Assembly (NCBI RefSeq): GCF_004000885.1
Contig: NZ_BIMC01000001.1
Coordinates: forward strand, 186,001-250,000
Source of the DNA: Paenibacillus glucanolyticus NBRC 15330
Lineage (GTDB): Bacteria; Bacillota; Bacilli; Paenibacillales; Paenibacillaceae
Direction: 5' to 3'
Length of the DNA: 64,000 bases
Under the pieces are notes generated by a model, which was not told where the DNA came from, searched no databases, and was given only the letters and a program-made list of their open reading frames with translations. Below are positions 27,901 to 37,467 of this stretch, one piece after another (position 1 is the first letter of the stretch; each line of letters begins with the position of its first letter). The position numbers and the translations under genes were made by a program.

Positions 27901-28024
27901 CTGGATGGCTGATCTGATGGAGAACATCCTTTCACCGCTTCCGATTGCCGATTCATCGGAGATCGCATTAGCCTTCACGCCATTTCAAATCATCACGCTG
28001 CGATTAAAATTACCGCAGGTATAA
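24947..28024 (+). CDS. GH38 alpha-mannosidase
   Basis: About 1025 residues, the usual length for a bacterial cytosolic family 38 alpha-mannosidase. Near residue 245 the first metal-binding motif AVGHAHIDLAWLWPIRET is complete, and the nucleophile region SLWMPDVFGYSASLPQI follows near 350. The metal-ligand QFHDILPGSS comes near 560, then the C-terminal beta domains. The enzyme would release alpha-linked mannose from imported oligosaccharides inside the cell. ATG 24947 is preferred over TTG 24938 because AGAGGAG lies at proper spacing. It follows the putative glycosidase closely and precedes the ABC permeases, so all are probably one transcript. Confidence 0.95.
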   Translation: MPYEPIRREPLKQMLDKLREAIYKPVAELDVTAWVTPEPVTYEERMSGTEVTLAHGERWGLLWDCAWFRFSGRIPEASPSENVVLLLDVSGELCLVDQEGSPVQGLTTVNSEFDFSLGLPGKRVVQLHEMFMNGQEIEVWADGGNNDLFGNYRGGTLKEAVIAVSREDIRSLYYDTEVLLETAEQLPDGSARKERMYQTLYDVSMLLAEFSEECLEQAKKRLGEQLSLQGGDHVLTISAVGHAHIDLAWLWPIRETIRKGARTFSTALRMMERYPDYVFGASQPQLYEWIKQRYPKLYGQIKERVREGRWEPQGAMWVESDTNVPGGESLVRQILYGKRYFQQEFGLEMKSLWMPDVFGYSASLPQILKKSGVDYMMTQKLSWSEYNRYPHHSFLWEGIDGSAVLTHMPPEDTYNSPAAPRSIVKAEREYLDKNVSGHALMLFGIGDGGGGPGEEHLERLSREKNLLGLSPVTQEPSWKFFERLNKERARFQTWRGELYLEKHQGTLTSQARSKRYNRKMEKALRELEFASVLAAARLGRSYPSEPLETIWKEVLLYQFHDILPGSSIQRVYDESLIRYEELLQQTEAMITDTYSFLADHITSQDDGSARIVVFNSLPWTREEWLHMEGRWRKVRVPSMGYTVIADGVDQSSEDEAASSIEMVPETWDSGIRVTAEGHSIESDTFIVQFDQNGAILSILDKAEAREVIPQGRLGNDLRVYHDNGDAWDFRHDYAVNPGMPLTLRRIRELRDGPRIGLFFEYSYGESSLSQTVVLTEGSRRIDFETRADWREDGKMLRTSFPVHIRADQVHCEIQFGSLSRPTHRNTMWDFAKDEICAHQWIDLSEPDYGVALLNDCKYGHRAIENVLDLNLLRSSSYPDPAADRAEHAFTYSLYPHPGNHVQAEVYRRGHELNIPLRTVSMSSPPDPENGQLPYTTAFVEPDHPYIMVESVKKAEDGDDIIIRLYETSGTHAKAALRLGFQALEAWMADLMENILSPLPIADSSEIALAFTPFQIITLRLKLPQV

Positions 28025-28069
28025 GCAGGGGCGACTATCCGCCCCCCATGAGAAAGGAGAGGTGGGAAT

Positions 28070-28996
28070 GTGATTAAGCAACGAATAACAAACCATCGAT
28101 TGATGAAGCGAATCTGGCAGCACAAGCTTTTCTATTTGTTCATGCTGCCCGGCATTGTCTGGTTTTTCCTGTTCTCCTACGTGCCTCTGTATGGAATTCA
28201 AGTCGCCTTCAGGGATTATACCTTTGTCGGCGGATTCACGGGGAGTCCATGGGCAGGCTTCAAGTACTTTGAACAATTTTTCAATTATTATCAATCCGGC
28301 GACATCATCCGCAACACCGTCATCATCAGCCTCATGAAGCTGCTGATCGGATTTCCGATGCCGATCATTCTTGCACTCCTGTTAAATGAAGTCCGGAAAC
28401 TGAAATTCAAGAAGACGATTCAGACCCTATCTTACTTGCCGTACTTCGTATCCTGGATCGTGGTGGTCACGTTGATGCAAAGACTGCTTACTCCGTATGG
28501 TGGTCCGGTCAATGACTTACTGGGTTCATTAGGAACGGAATCGATCCAGTTTCTCAACAACCCCACCTGGTTCTATCAGATGATTGTGGGCTCCGATATC
28601 TGGAAGAACATCGGTTGGAATTCCATTATCTTTATGGCCGCCATTGCGGGTATCGATCAGCAGCTGTACGAGGCAGCCAAGATGGATGGCGCAGGCCGAT
28701 TTCGGCAGATGTGGCACATAACCCTTCCAGGTATCCGCAATGTGGCCATCATATTATTCATTCTCGCCGTAGGCAATCTGATGAGTGCGGGTTATGAGCA
28801 GCTGCTCCTCCTGAATGGACCTGCAACCGCGAGCATGGGCAGCGTACTCGACGTGCACGCGATCAACTCCGGTATCCGGGAAGGGCGTCTCAGCTACGCC
28901 GCGGCTGTCGGACTGTTCCAAAGCATTATCGGGCTTATCCTGGTTCTGACCGTCAATCGGATCGCCCGCAAAGTCAGTGATGTATCCCTGTTCTAA
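28070..28996 (+). CDS. Sugar ABC transporter permease (LplB/YteP type)
   Basis: 308 residues, six membrane helices, starting with the typical KLFYLFMLPGIVWFFLFSYV. The EAA loop that contacts the ATPase reads YEAAKMDGAGRFRQMWHITLP. It belongs to the CUT1 group importing complex oligosaccharides. GTG 28070 follows AAAGGAGAGGTGG. The second permease gene starts 12 bases after the stop. No ATPase is encoded in the locus, so a shared MsmX-type ATPase elsewhere must energise it. Confidence 0.94.
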   Translation: MIKQRITNHRLMKRIWQHKLFYLFMLPGIVWFFLFSYVPLYGIQVAFRDYTFVGGFTGSPWAGFKYFEQFFNYYQSGDIIRNTVIISLMKLLIGFPMPIILALLLNEVRKLKFKKTIQTLSYLPYFVSWIVVVTLMQRLLTPYGGPVNDLLGSLGTESIQFLNNPTWFYQMIVGSDIWKNIGWNSIIFMAAIAGIDQQLYEAAKMDGAGRFRQMWHITLPGIRNVAIILFILAVGNLMSAGYEQLLLLNGPATASMGSVLDVHAINSGIREGRLSYAAAVGLFQSIIGLILVLTVNRIARKVSDVSLF

Positions 28997-29008
28997 GGAG
29001 GTGACGTT

Positions 29009-29905
29009 ATGAAACGCAAATGGTCCCTGTTCTCAATCGTGAACTATACCTTTCTTGCTTTGGTTGGTTTCTCCATGATCTACCCGTTTATTTATATCCT
29101 GGCTTATTCCCTGAATGACGGCAAGGATTCGATGCAGGGGGCGATTTATTTCCTTCCTCGTAAATTTACGCTTGAAAACTATGCCCAGGTGTTCGATAAC
29201 GCCCGCATTTGGAAAGCGTATCAAATTACGCTCATGCGCACCGTGCTGGGAACCTTCCTGCATGTGGTCCTGTCTACGCTTATGGCCTATGCGCTTTCCA
29301 AAAAGACGCTGCCGGGCCGTTCCTTTTTTACCTTTTATATCTTTTTGCCTACGATTTTCAGTGCCGGGTTCATCCCGTTCTTCATTACGCTTCAGAAACT
29401 GCATCTGATCAACAGCTTCTGGGTATACGTGCTGCCCATGCTGTTCAATTTCATGCATATCGTCATCATTCGGACGTTTCTGCAGGGGATCCCGGAGGAA
29501 CTGGAGGAATCGGCCCGCATCGACGGGTATGGCGATTTTCAAATCTTCCTGCGGATTATACTGCCTCTTTCCGGGCCGGTGCTGGCCACCATCTCGCTCT
29601 TTATCGGGGTGTCGCATTGGAATGACTGGTTCTCGGGTGCTTATTACGTATCCAACAAGGATTTGATTCCGGTGCAGACTCTATTGCAAGAAATGCTGAC
29701 GGAAGCAGAGGCGCTATCCAATTCGATGCAGCGCGCAGCCCAGCAGGGCGGACAGACGATTGGAGGTACCAGCGGCGCAGGAGCAACGCCAGAATCGCTC
29801 CGCATGGCCTTGCTTGTCATCACGGTCTTCCCGATATTGTGTATTTATCCATTTCTGCAGCGGTATTTCGTAAAGGGGGTTATGATCGGTTCGGTTAAAG
29901 GTTAG
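29009..29905 (+). CDS. Sugar ABC transporter permease (LplC/YtcP type)
   Basis: 298 residues, six membrane helices. The EAA loop reads EESARIDGYGDFQIFLRIIL, and the C-terminal FLQRYFVKGVMIGSVKG is typical of the second CUT1 permease. It has a strong AAGGAGGTGACG site and pairs with the preceding permease. A Gln/Gly-rich insertion (about 245-260, AAQQGGQTIGGTSGAG) extends the last periplasmic loop. Confidence 0.94.
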   Translation: MKRKWSLFSIVNYTFLALVGFSMIYPFIYILAYSLNDGKDSMQGAIYFLPRKFTLENYAQVFDNARIWKAYQITLMRTVLGTFLHVVLSTLMAYALSKKTLPGRSFFTFYIFLPTIFSAGFIPFFITLQKLHLINSFWVYVLPMLFNFMHIVIIRTFLQGIPEELEESARIDGYGDFQIFLRIILPLSGPVLATISLFIGVSHWNDWFSGAYYVSNKDLIPVQTLLQEMLTEAEALSNSMQRAAQQGGQTIGGTSGAGATPESLRMALLVITVFPILCIYPFLQRYFVKGVMIGSVKG

Positions 29906-29977
29906 GTCATCCTGACCCGGAATTTGCAAAGGCTTGTAACAAGATCATGGAAATCCATATTCCAGGAGGCGATTGGT

Positions 29978-31636
29978 TTGAACAGGATTTGGTCGAAAGG
30001 CATATCCCTATTGCTCGTGTCCATCATGGTAAGCGGTTTGTTGATCAGCTGCACGAATTCATCAGGGAACGGAGATAACGGAGAAGGCGCTGAAGGAGAG
30101 AATTCATACAAACTCAAAATACTGCACAATTGGAACGGTTCCAACGGCTCCGATACGATAACTCCTGTGGAGGAAGTCATTAAGGAGAAGACCGGTGTTA
30201 CCCTTCAGTGGGAATATACCAAAGGCAGTGAAACGGAGAAGGTCAACCAGATCTTCGCCACGCAGGATTTGCCGGATATTTATACCGGTCCCGCATGGGG
30301 AGGGGAGCTGGACGGCATCATCAAGGCGGCCAAGGAAGGACAATTGGTTGATATATCCGACAAATTGAAGGATTACCCGAATCTGTCCAAATCCATAGCG
30401 GAAGAAAATGTACCGCCTGCTTTATACGAAAAAGCGATTGATGCTTATGACGGCAAAAAATATTTACTCCTCCAAAATCAGCCTGCGACCAACGAGGACG
30501 GCATGGATTGGCTCTACGGCTTCTACGTTCGCAAGGACATCGCCGAGAAGGTCGGCGTCGATCCGCAGTCTGTCGTGACGAAGGAGGATTTCTATAACTT
30601 CCTCAAAAAAATCAAGGACGCCAAGCTGCAGGAGAACGGCCAGCCGGTCTTTCCGCTTGGCGGGTTCAGCAACGGCTGGGCCGTGGGTATCGGCAACACC
30701 ATGTTCTACTCAGGGGCCAGCTATGTTGACAAAGGCGATGGAACGGTAGAACGTGACTTCTTCACCAAAGGCTATGAAGAATACACGCTATTCTATCGTA
30801 AGCTGGTTGAGGAAGGGCTGTTGGATCCTGAAGCCTTTACTCAGACAGATCCGATCGCCAAGGAGAAAATCAATCAAGGTCGCATCGCCATCCTAGCCGC
30901 GCATTACCCGGCTATACTGGACGCCTCCAAGGAATATGTCACCTCCCATCCAGAAAGTGACTACATTCCACTCGGTCCGTTGGAGCGGGCGGACGTTGAG
31001 CCGAACCGGCCGGTGGATCTTGGTATTCAAGGCAATAACGTGACAGCGATCACGAAGAACTGCAAGGGCGCCTGCGTGGACGCAGCGTTGAAATTTCTCG
31101 ATTTCATGGCTTCGGACGAAGGCTTCATGCTGGCCCGGTACGGGGTGCAGGGCGTCCACTGGGACATGAAGGACGGCAAGCCTGCTGCCAATCAAGAATG
31201 GTTTGACAAATTCAGCACGGACACCAACATGAAGCAACGCAAGAACGAGGGTATCAGCATCGGCCTTGAATCACTGACGGGTCTGGACCGTATTAATTCC
31301 GCTGCCGGGGGAGATATCTGGGCCGAACAGGAACGGCTTGATGCCATGGAGCAAGCTCGCAAAATCCTCCGTCCGAACGGTATTCATGTCATTACAGCGT
31401 ATAATCCGGGTGATGTGATTACGAAAGCACCGGAATGGGAGATGTTGAAACCTTCGATGGATCGAATGGGAGATGCCTGGAAGGAAGCAGTGTTTGCCAA
31501 ATCGGATGAAGCTGCGATGAGCATCATTAACGACCTTCGCGAGCAGCTCCGAAACACCGGATATGAGAAAGCCATGCAGTTCACGAACGAAAATCTGCAA
31601 GGAAAAGAAGTAGTGACTGTCCAAATGCCGAACTGA
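29978..31636 (+). CDS. Extracellular oligosaccharide-binding lipoprotein
   Basis: About 552 residues. Signal peptide with lipobox LLISC (lipidated Cys near 25) and a Ser/Gly/Asn-rich linker, then a two-domain periplasmic-binding-protein fold of the large LplA-type family (KLKILHNWNGSNGSDTITPV at the start of the mature domain). It would capture the glycan fragment for the two permeases upstream. The frame opens at 29924, but TTG 29978 is preferred because AGGAGG lies about ten bases before it and it gives a normal signal peptide. Confidence 0.93.
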   Translation: MNRIWSKGISLLLVSIMVSGLLISCTNSSGNGDNGEGAEGENSYKLKILHNWNGSNGSDTITPVEEVIKEKTGVTLQWEYTKGSETEKVNQIFATQDLPDIYTGPAWGGELDGIIKAAKEGQLVDISDKLKDYPNLSKSIAEENVPPALYEKAIDAYDGKKYLLLQNQPATNEDGMDWLYGFYVRKDIAEKVGVDPQSVVTKEDFYNFLKKIKDAKLQENGQPVFPLGGFSNGWAVGIGNTMFYSGASYVDKGDGTVERDFFTKGYEEYTLFYRKLVEEGLLDPEAFTQTDPIAKEKINQGRIAILAAHYPAILDASKEYVTSHPESDYIPLGPLERADVEPNRPVDLGIQGNNVTAITKNCKGACVDAALKFLDFMASDEGFMLARYGVQGVHWDMKDGKPAANQEWFDKFSTDTNMKQRKNEGISIGLESLTGLDRINSAAGGDIWAEQERLDAMEQARKILRPNGIHVITAYNPGDVITKAPEWEMLKPSMDRMGDAWKEAVFAKSDEAAMSIINDLREQLRNTGYEKAMQFTNENLQGKEVVTVQMPN

Positions 31637-31796
31637 CCGTAATCATGACTTCCCTTAATAAGGGAGTCCGGCAAACCTCAAAAGGCTTCGCAGCACCTTG
31701 ACGCACAAGGAGGGCGAGGCCTTTCGCCGTATTATGTTCCCAATCGCAAGGATATCCTTGGCGTCATGAAGAATAAACTAAAGGAGTTGAATGTAG

Positions 31797-33842
31797 ATGA
31801 CAACAAATTTCAGACCTTTTAGACCTCCGTCCGTACCTCTGGTAACCGTAGATCCTTATTTCAGCGTATGGTCCGCTGCGGATCAACTGTACGATGATCA
31901 TACCCGGCATTGGACGAACAAGATCCATGGTATGGTGGGACTTGCGATCATTGATGGCAAGACCCGACGCTTTATGGGGAGAGTGGGTATGCAGGATTCA
32001 ACCCATTTCCAAGAACCTGAGACGCTTGATCAAACCGATCTGACGGTCGAGCCAGTAACCACCCGGTATACGTTTCAGGGGGAAGGCATCGAGCTTCAGG
32101 TTCGGTTCACCACACCTCTATTGCTGGATGATCTCGATGTGTTATCAAGGCCAGTCACCTATGTGACGTATGAGGTTCGTTCTATGGATGGAGCATCACA
32201 TCAAGTGAAAATCTATTTCGATGTGACAGGCGAATGGTGTGTACATACACCGGATCAACAGGTGACTTGGGAGCATCATGTGATGGATGGGCAATGGAAT
32301 GCCATGTCGATGGGCACCGTGGAACAGCCGGTTCTAAAACTTGCCGGGGACGATACGAGAATTGATTGGGGATACGTCTATTTGGCGGTTCCTCGTACGC
32401 CTCATATCCAGACGGTTATTCATTCCGCATCAACTCGCGAGTCGTATGTTCTAAGCGGTCAATTACCAGCGGAAGATGATACTCAGAAGCCGAGAGCTGT
32501 TTCCGATAACATGCCGATCATGGCAGCAGAGATTGATATGGGTGTCATCCAGGAAGAGCCAGTGACTCAGTACCTGATGCTTGCGTATGACGATGTTCAC
32601 GCTATCGAATATTTTCACAAACCGCTGGATGCGTACTGGAAACGAAGCGGGTTAACGTTCCGCGACATGCTGTTAATGAGCGCCCAGCAATATGAAGAGA
32701 TCCAGCGAAGATGTGATCGCTTTAATCGGGAACTGCTGACCGAGAGCCAAGCCGCAGGCGGTGAGAAGTATAGGGATATCCTGGCGTTAACGTACAGACA
32801 GGCGATTGCCGCGCATAAATTGGTAACCGATGAAGCGGGATCTGTTCTATTTTTCTCCAAAGAGAATTTCAGTAATGGATGCATCGCTACCGTCGATGTC
32901 AGCTACCCGTCGATTCCGTTGTTCCTTCGATATAACCCTGAATTGATTAAAGGCATGATGCGTCCGATTTATAGATATGCCATGAGCCGTGATTGGACGT
33001 TTGATTTTGCCCCGCATGACGCAGGGACTTATCCTAAGGCTAACGGACAGGTTTACGGCGAGAACAAGCTTGAGTACCAAATGCCGATTGAGGAATGCGG
33101 GAACATGCTCTTGATGGCTGCGGCGGTGAGCAAGTATGAGGGAAATGCGGAGTTTGCCCGGGAACACTGGGGTCTTCTTACGAAATGGGCGGGGTATTTA
33201 CTTCAGAACGGACTTGATCCTGAAAATCAGCTGTGTACCGATGATTTTGCCGGACATTTGGCACACAACGCCAACCTCTCCATTAAGGCGATCTTGGGCA
33301 TTGCTGCTTATGCGTATATGTGCGACAAACTCAATTTACAGGAAGGAGCCGTTTACCTTGAGGCCGCGCAGAAGATGGCCAATGAATGGGTAGCCATGGC
33401 TGATGCCGGAGATCACTATAAACTGACTTTTGACAGTCCGAACGATTCATGGAGCATGAAATACAATCTGGTGTGGGACCGCCTGCTTGGTTTGCACCTG
33501 TTTCCGGAAGAGGTTGCGGTTCAAGAGCTGGCATATTACCAGCAGCAACAGAATCGATATGGCTATCCGCTGGACAGCCGCGATACGTATACAAAATCCG
33601 ATTGGCTGGTATGGTGTGCTTCTATGAGCACTACGCCGGAGTTGTTCCAATCATTGATCTCGCCTTTATGGGATTTCATGAATGAGACCTCCGCTCGCGT
33701 TCCGGTAACGGATTGGTATGACACGATCTCCGGCAGGCAGATGAATTTCCAGAATCGTTCCGTTGTCGGGGGATTCTTCATCCAACTTCTCATGAAAGAG
33801 TTCATGAATGAATCAACCGCAAATTCGAGTGAAGACAGGTGA
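31797..33842 (+). CDS. DUF4965/glutaminase-A-like protein
   Basis: 681 residues related to fungal glutaminase A: an N-terminal beta-sandwich (DUF5127 region, starting RPPSVPLVTVDPYFSVWSAA) and a C-terminal (alpha/alpha)6-like barrel (DUF4965/DUF1793) with YPSIPLFLRYNPELIKGMMR, FAPHDAGTYPKANGQ and MPIEECGNMLLM. Such proteins are common in polysaccharide-utilisation loci, where a glycoside-hydrolase role fits better than glutamine hydrolysis. No signal peptide, so cytoplasmic. Good AAAGGAG site before ATG 31797. Its stop overlaps the next start (TGATG). Confidence 0.85.
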   Translation: MTTNFRPFRPPSVPLVTVDPYFSVWSAADQLYDDHTRHWTNKIHGMVGLAIIDGKTRRFMGRVGMQDSTHFQEPETLDQTDLTVEPVTTRYTFQGEGIELQVRFTTPLLLDDLDVLSRPVTYVTYEVRSMDGASHQVKIYFDVTGEWCVHTPDQQVTWEHHVMDGQWNAMSMGTVEQPVLKLAGDDTRIDWGYVYLAVPRTPHIQTVIHSASTRESYVLSGQLPAEDDTQKPRAVSDNMPIMAAEIDMGVIQEEPVTQYLMLAYDDVHAIEYFHKPLDAYWKRSGLTFRDMLLMSAQQYEEIQRRCDRFNRELLTESQAAGGEKYRDILALTYRQAIAAHKLVTDEAGSVLFFSKENFSNGCIATVDVSYPSIPLFLRYNPELIKGMMRPIYRYAMSRDWTFDFAPHDAGTYPKANGQVYGENKLEYQMPIEECGNMLLMAAAVSKYEGNAEFAREHWGLLTKWAGYLLQNGLDPENQLCTDDFAGHLAHNANLSIKAILGIAAYAYMCDKLNLQEGAVYLEAAQKMANEWVAMADAGDHYKLTFDSPNDSWSMKYNLVWDRLLGLHLFPEEVAVQELAYYQQQQNRYGYPLDSRDTYTKSDWLVWCASMSTTPELFQSLISPLWDFMNETSARVPVTDWYDTISGRQMNFQNRSVVGGFFIQLLMKEFMNESTANSSEDR

Positions 33843-36800
33843 TGCAGGTGAATAACGTTAAGCCGGAAGCTCGTATGGACTTCAACCTATTGAAGCGGGA
33901 ATTTATGAATCCGCAAGCCGCGTATCGTCCGCAGCCTTTTTGGTTTTTGAACCATGAGCTTGAGAAGGCGGAACTGGAGAGCCAGATTCAAGCGATGTTT
34001 GAAGCGGGTGTTGGGGGTGTCGTTCTGCATGCTCGTCATGGTATGCAAATTCCATACCTGTCGCCAGCATTTATGGAGGTACTGGAATTTTGCACAATGG
34101 AGTGCGAGAAACGAAATATGGTGGTTTGGCTGTACGATGAGAATAATTGGCCAAGCGGCACGCTGGGCGGTAAGCTGACGCGGCAGCATCCGGAATATCG
34201 CATGCATTACTTAAGGGTGGAGGAGAAAAGGCATTCGCGCGCGGCAGATTCAGAAGCGTTACGGCTGGATTTTGCCTGCCATGATCATAATGAGCTAATC
34301 GCCATTCTGGCTTATCGTGCTACCCGGAGTGACGAGGAATGGCTGCTGCATGACGATCCCGAAGATATTACACATTTATGGGGACGGGATTGGACTCCGA
34401 CTACGGAGGACGCCTATATCGTGCTGGCCTGTTGGTCCTGCGAAATCGCGGAAGGCATCACGTTTGCCCAAGGGTATTATCTGGATACACTTAATCCGGA
34501 AGCCGTTCAGACCTTCATTCAGATGGCATATGAACCGTTTCTGCCTCTGCAGAAATATTACGGCTCCACCATTCAAGGTGTGTTTACCGACGAGCCAGGG
34601 CTTATGATCCATGATGGTTTCTTCGGCGTGGAGGCGATCCGAACGGCGGTGAATGATGTAGGCGCTACCTTGCCGGGCATGGTTTTTGCTTGGACATTTG
34701 GGATGAGGGAGCGGTTTCAAGAGGAGAACGGGTATGATCTGGTCCCAAGACTAGGCGCTTTATTATATGGCATGGCGGATGGCAGCCGCTCAACCAAACA
34801 GCAATATTATGATTCGATTACCCGCTGGTACGTTGAGGGCTATCATGCAGCTATCCGGACATGGTGTGAGCAATATGGCTTGTTATACATCGGTCATACG
34901 CTGGAGGAGCCGGTCTGGGGACAGGCCCGATCCCAAGGGAATCAGACGCGGGTGCTGCAGCAGTTCCATTACGCAGGGGTGGATTATCTCACGGCGGGCA
35001 TCGGCACGAAGGAGAATCCACACCGCATCGTGTCCGTTAAAACAGCGGCCTCTGTCGCACAACTGAACGGGAAGGAACGAGTGATCTGCGAATCCTTCGG
35101 TGCAAGCGGTCACGGCTACTCCATGCGCCAACGGCGGCTGGATGCGAATTTCATGGCATTTCTGGGTGTGAACCTGTTCATCCCTCATGCATTCTATTAT
35201 TCATTTGCAGGATACCGGAAGACCGATTTCCCGCCGACCGAATTCAAACATGCGCCGCATTGGCCGCATTATCAGTCCTTTGCTGATTATATCGGACGTT
35301 TGAGTGTACTGGGTGCTTCGACGAAGCGGAAGCCCGAAGTGCTATTGTTGTCCCCTATCCACACGGTGTACGAATGTATGTTCCTGTCCGGGCAATCGGA
35401 TCAACATCCTTCTGCTGACAAATGGTTCTCAATCTTGTCAGATCGCCTGCTTCGCAGCTCCATTGATTATGATTATGTCGATGAATGCCAGCTGAGAGAG
35501 GCAGAAATCGTTCCTGGAGCAGGGTATCGATTCTGCGGGGGTGAGAACATATATTCGGTTTTGATCATGCCGGGGATTCAGGTGATGTCCAAGGATGTCG
35601 CCGCGAGGCTTGTTTCCTTCGTTAAACAGGGTGGAACGCTCATTGCGGTAGGGGCTATTCCGAAGCATAGCGAGCGTATGCGGCAGGATCCAGAGCTGAC
35701 GAAGCTTATGAATGAGCTATTTCAGCCGCATCCGCGGCATGGTGAAATATATGCAATGGGGAAGGGATACACACAGTATTATTCCCTAGAGGATACGGCT
35801 CATGAAGCGTCCATGATCATGGATGACAATCATAGTTCTGTATGTGACCATGACCAGGAAGAGGGAGTATGTAACGACCGTGCTGCAACTCTTGATGAGC
35901 AAGAGAAGGTACCACTGCCAGATCTGTTTGAGCGATTTTGTGTTCATGTAAGCAGGCTGCTAAGGATTTCACCGACCCTGCGTTGGCAGCTTGAAGATGG
36001 GCGAAATGGGGATTTGATCTATGTGGAACGTATGTTCGACAACCAACTGCATACTTGGCTGATGAATTGGTCAGAGCAGTCTGTCACGATCAGGCTGGAT
36101 CCAGGAGCAGCGAAGGATTGTATAGAAGAATGGGACTTGGAGAGCGGAAAGGTTCAGCAGTTGAGCCATGGTGCAACTCTATCCTTTGCGCCTGGAGAGC
36201 TGCGCATATTCTCGGTTACATCTGGTGAGAGTTCGTATATGCATCAAGAACATACGTTCTTTAACAGGAGCGAAGAGAACAGCATCTCCGAAGTTGTGGC
36301 TATTCTGCAGGATCCATGGCAGTTCCAAACTACTGAGCCGAACGTTCTTCTGCTCGATCAATGGCAGGTCACTTTGAATGACCGACAGTCCAAAATGAAT
36401 GCAACGATGCCCGGACAGGTGAATACGTATCGGACTACGTTTACCATGACACAGGAATTGATAGGCCTTGTGCAGTCTGCGAGTCGTTCTGGTCCTTCGA
36501 ATAAATCCGGAAGTGACAGGCCGACTGAGATAGAGCTGGTTCTGGACGATGTTAAGCAGAACATCCCTTCACATATCGGTTTCCTGCAGCGCAGGCGGAA
36601 TCTTGAGATTTTTGTTAATGGCGTCCGGCAAGATGCCCTGCGCCCATCAACTTGGCAGGACTCCCACTATAAGCGTGTAGATATCACTAAGCATTTGGTT
36701 GCGGGCGAGAATGAGCTGGAGATTCTGACGGTATCTTTATTGGAGCCGATGGCGGCGATCTCGTTTCCAGCCTTTCTGTTAGGACCATTTATAATAGAAG

Positions 36801-37201
36801 GTCATATGACACTAAATGCGGAGTCGGAACATATGTTTGGTTCTTGGGATTCGGCCGGCTATCCTTATTATTCAGGAGCGGGAGATTACACTCAGCAAGT
36901 AAATTTGGATATGGCTCAACTCCGACTAGGATCAGATGATGAGTTATGGCTGGAAGCCGAGGATATCAGGGAGACAGCTTGCTTATATGTGAATGAGAGG
37001 GAGGCCGGTGTCCGTTTATGGCCGCCTTATCACTGGAATATCACGTCCTATGCAGGGCAGGGGAACAACCAAATCACTATACGTGCAGCGAATACACTTG
37101 AGAATTTATATGGAAAATCAGCATTGCCTTCTGGAGTGAATGGACAGGTAAAGTTGGTGCGTCGTTCACGAATCCGGGAAAAAGATCGCAGTCAAAACTA
37201 A
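33842..37201 (+). CDS. GH106-like alpha-L-rhamnosidase family protein
   Basis: About 1119 residues without signal peptide. The N-terminal TIM barrel has RPQPFWFLNHELEKAELESQ, VVLHARHGMQIPYLSP, VWLYDENNWPSGTLGGKLTR and IQGVFTDEPGL, the pattern of GH106 alpha-L-rhamnosidases and relatives. A GATase-like region (about 500-600) and C-terminal beta-sandwich modules (about 840-1110) follow. Rhamnosidase activity is inferred from family resemblance only. ATG 33842 overlaps the stop of the DUF4965 gene (TGATG), so translation is probably coupled. It is the last gene of the glycan operon. Confidence 0.8.
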   Translation: MQVNNVKPEARMDFNLLKREFMNPQAAYRPQPFWFLNHELEKAELESQIQAMFEAGVGGVVLHARHGMQIPYLSPAFMEVLEFCTMECEKRNMVVWLYDENNWPSGTLGGKLTRQHPEYRMHYLRVEEKRHSRAADSEALRLDFACHDHNELIAILAYRATRSDEEWLLHDDPEDITHLWGRDWTPTTEDAYIVLACWSCEIAEGITFAQGYYLDTLNPEAVQTFIQMAYEPFLPLQKYYGSTIQGVFTDEPGLMIHDGFFGVEAIRTAVNDVGATLPGMVFAWTFGMRERFQEENGYDLVPRLGALLYGMADGSRSTKQQYYDSITRWYVEGYHAAIRTWCEQYGLLYIGHTLEEPVWGQARSQGNQTRVLQQFHYAGVDYLTAGIGTKENPHRIVSVKTAASVAQLNGKERVICESFGASGHGYSMRQRRLDANFMAFLGVNLFIPHAFYYSFAGYRKTDFPPTEFKHAPHWPHYQSFADYIGRLSVLGASTKRKPEVLLLSPIHTVYECMFLSGQSDQHPSADKWFSILSDRLLRSSIDYDYVDECQLREAEIVPGAGYRFCGGENIYSVLIMPGIQVMSKDVAARLVSFVKQGGTLIAVGAIPKHSERMRQDPELTKLMNELFQPHPRHGEIYAMGKGYTQYYSLEDTAHEASMIMDDNHSSVCDHDQEEGVCNDRAATLDEQEKVPLPDLFERFCVHVSRLLRISPTLRWQLEDGRNGDLIYVERMFDNQLHTWLMNWSEQSVTIRLDPGAAKDCIEEWDLESGKVQQLSHGATLSFAPGELRIFSVTSGESSYMHQEHTFFNRSEENSISEVVAILQDPWQFQTTEPNVLLLDQWQVTLNDRQSKMNATMPGQVNTYRTTFTMTQELIGLVQSASRSGPSNKSGSDRPTEIELVLDDVKQNIPSHIGFLQRRRNLEIFVNGVRQDALRPSTWQDSHYKRVDITKHLVAGENELEILTVSLLEPMAAISFPAFLLGPFIIEGHMTLNAESEHMFGSWDSAGYPYYSGAGDYTQQVNLDMAQLRLGSDDELWLEAEDIRETACLYVNEREAGVRLWPPYHWNITSYAGQGNNQITIRAANTLENLYGKSALPSGVNGQVKLVRRSRIREKDRSQN

Positions 37202-37258
37202 GATATCCCCAAATGACTATAGCCCTGCGTAGGTTATAGTCATTGTCGTCATCTCATA

Positions 37259-37286
37259 AGTTTACATAATATATAATATGTATACC
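37259..37286 (+). repeat. dif-like Xer recombination site B
   Basis: 28-bp site: arm AGTTTACATAA, centre TATATA (identical to B. subtilis dif), second arm ATATGTATACC (diverged). Same orientation as sites A and C. It lies just past the glycan operon, at the left edge of an accessory segment. Confidence 0.55.
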
Positions 37287-37467
37287 ATTACTGTGTTGAA
37301 ACTTTAAATATCGGATATTCAACCTGCTGGAAGGCATCGAGATTTAGTAGTCGAAAAATTGAAGACTAGGTTCTTACACAATCAACGATTTGTGATGACA
37401 ATCTCCTAATCCTGGAGCATTAAGCTTAGATGGTTCGGTGACTATTTCAACTCGGAGGTGCCATTAA

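Noticed and set aside
31681..31724. Hairpin after the first binding-protein gene (AAAGGCTTCGC / GCGAGGCCTTT)
   Set aside because: No T-run follows and the downstream genes look co-transcribed, so it is not called a terminator. It could affect mRNA processing.
37213..37243. Hairpin ATGACTATA / TATAGTCAT after the GH106-like gene
   Set aside because: Stem is short and lacks a T-run; a terminator is plausible but not supported.
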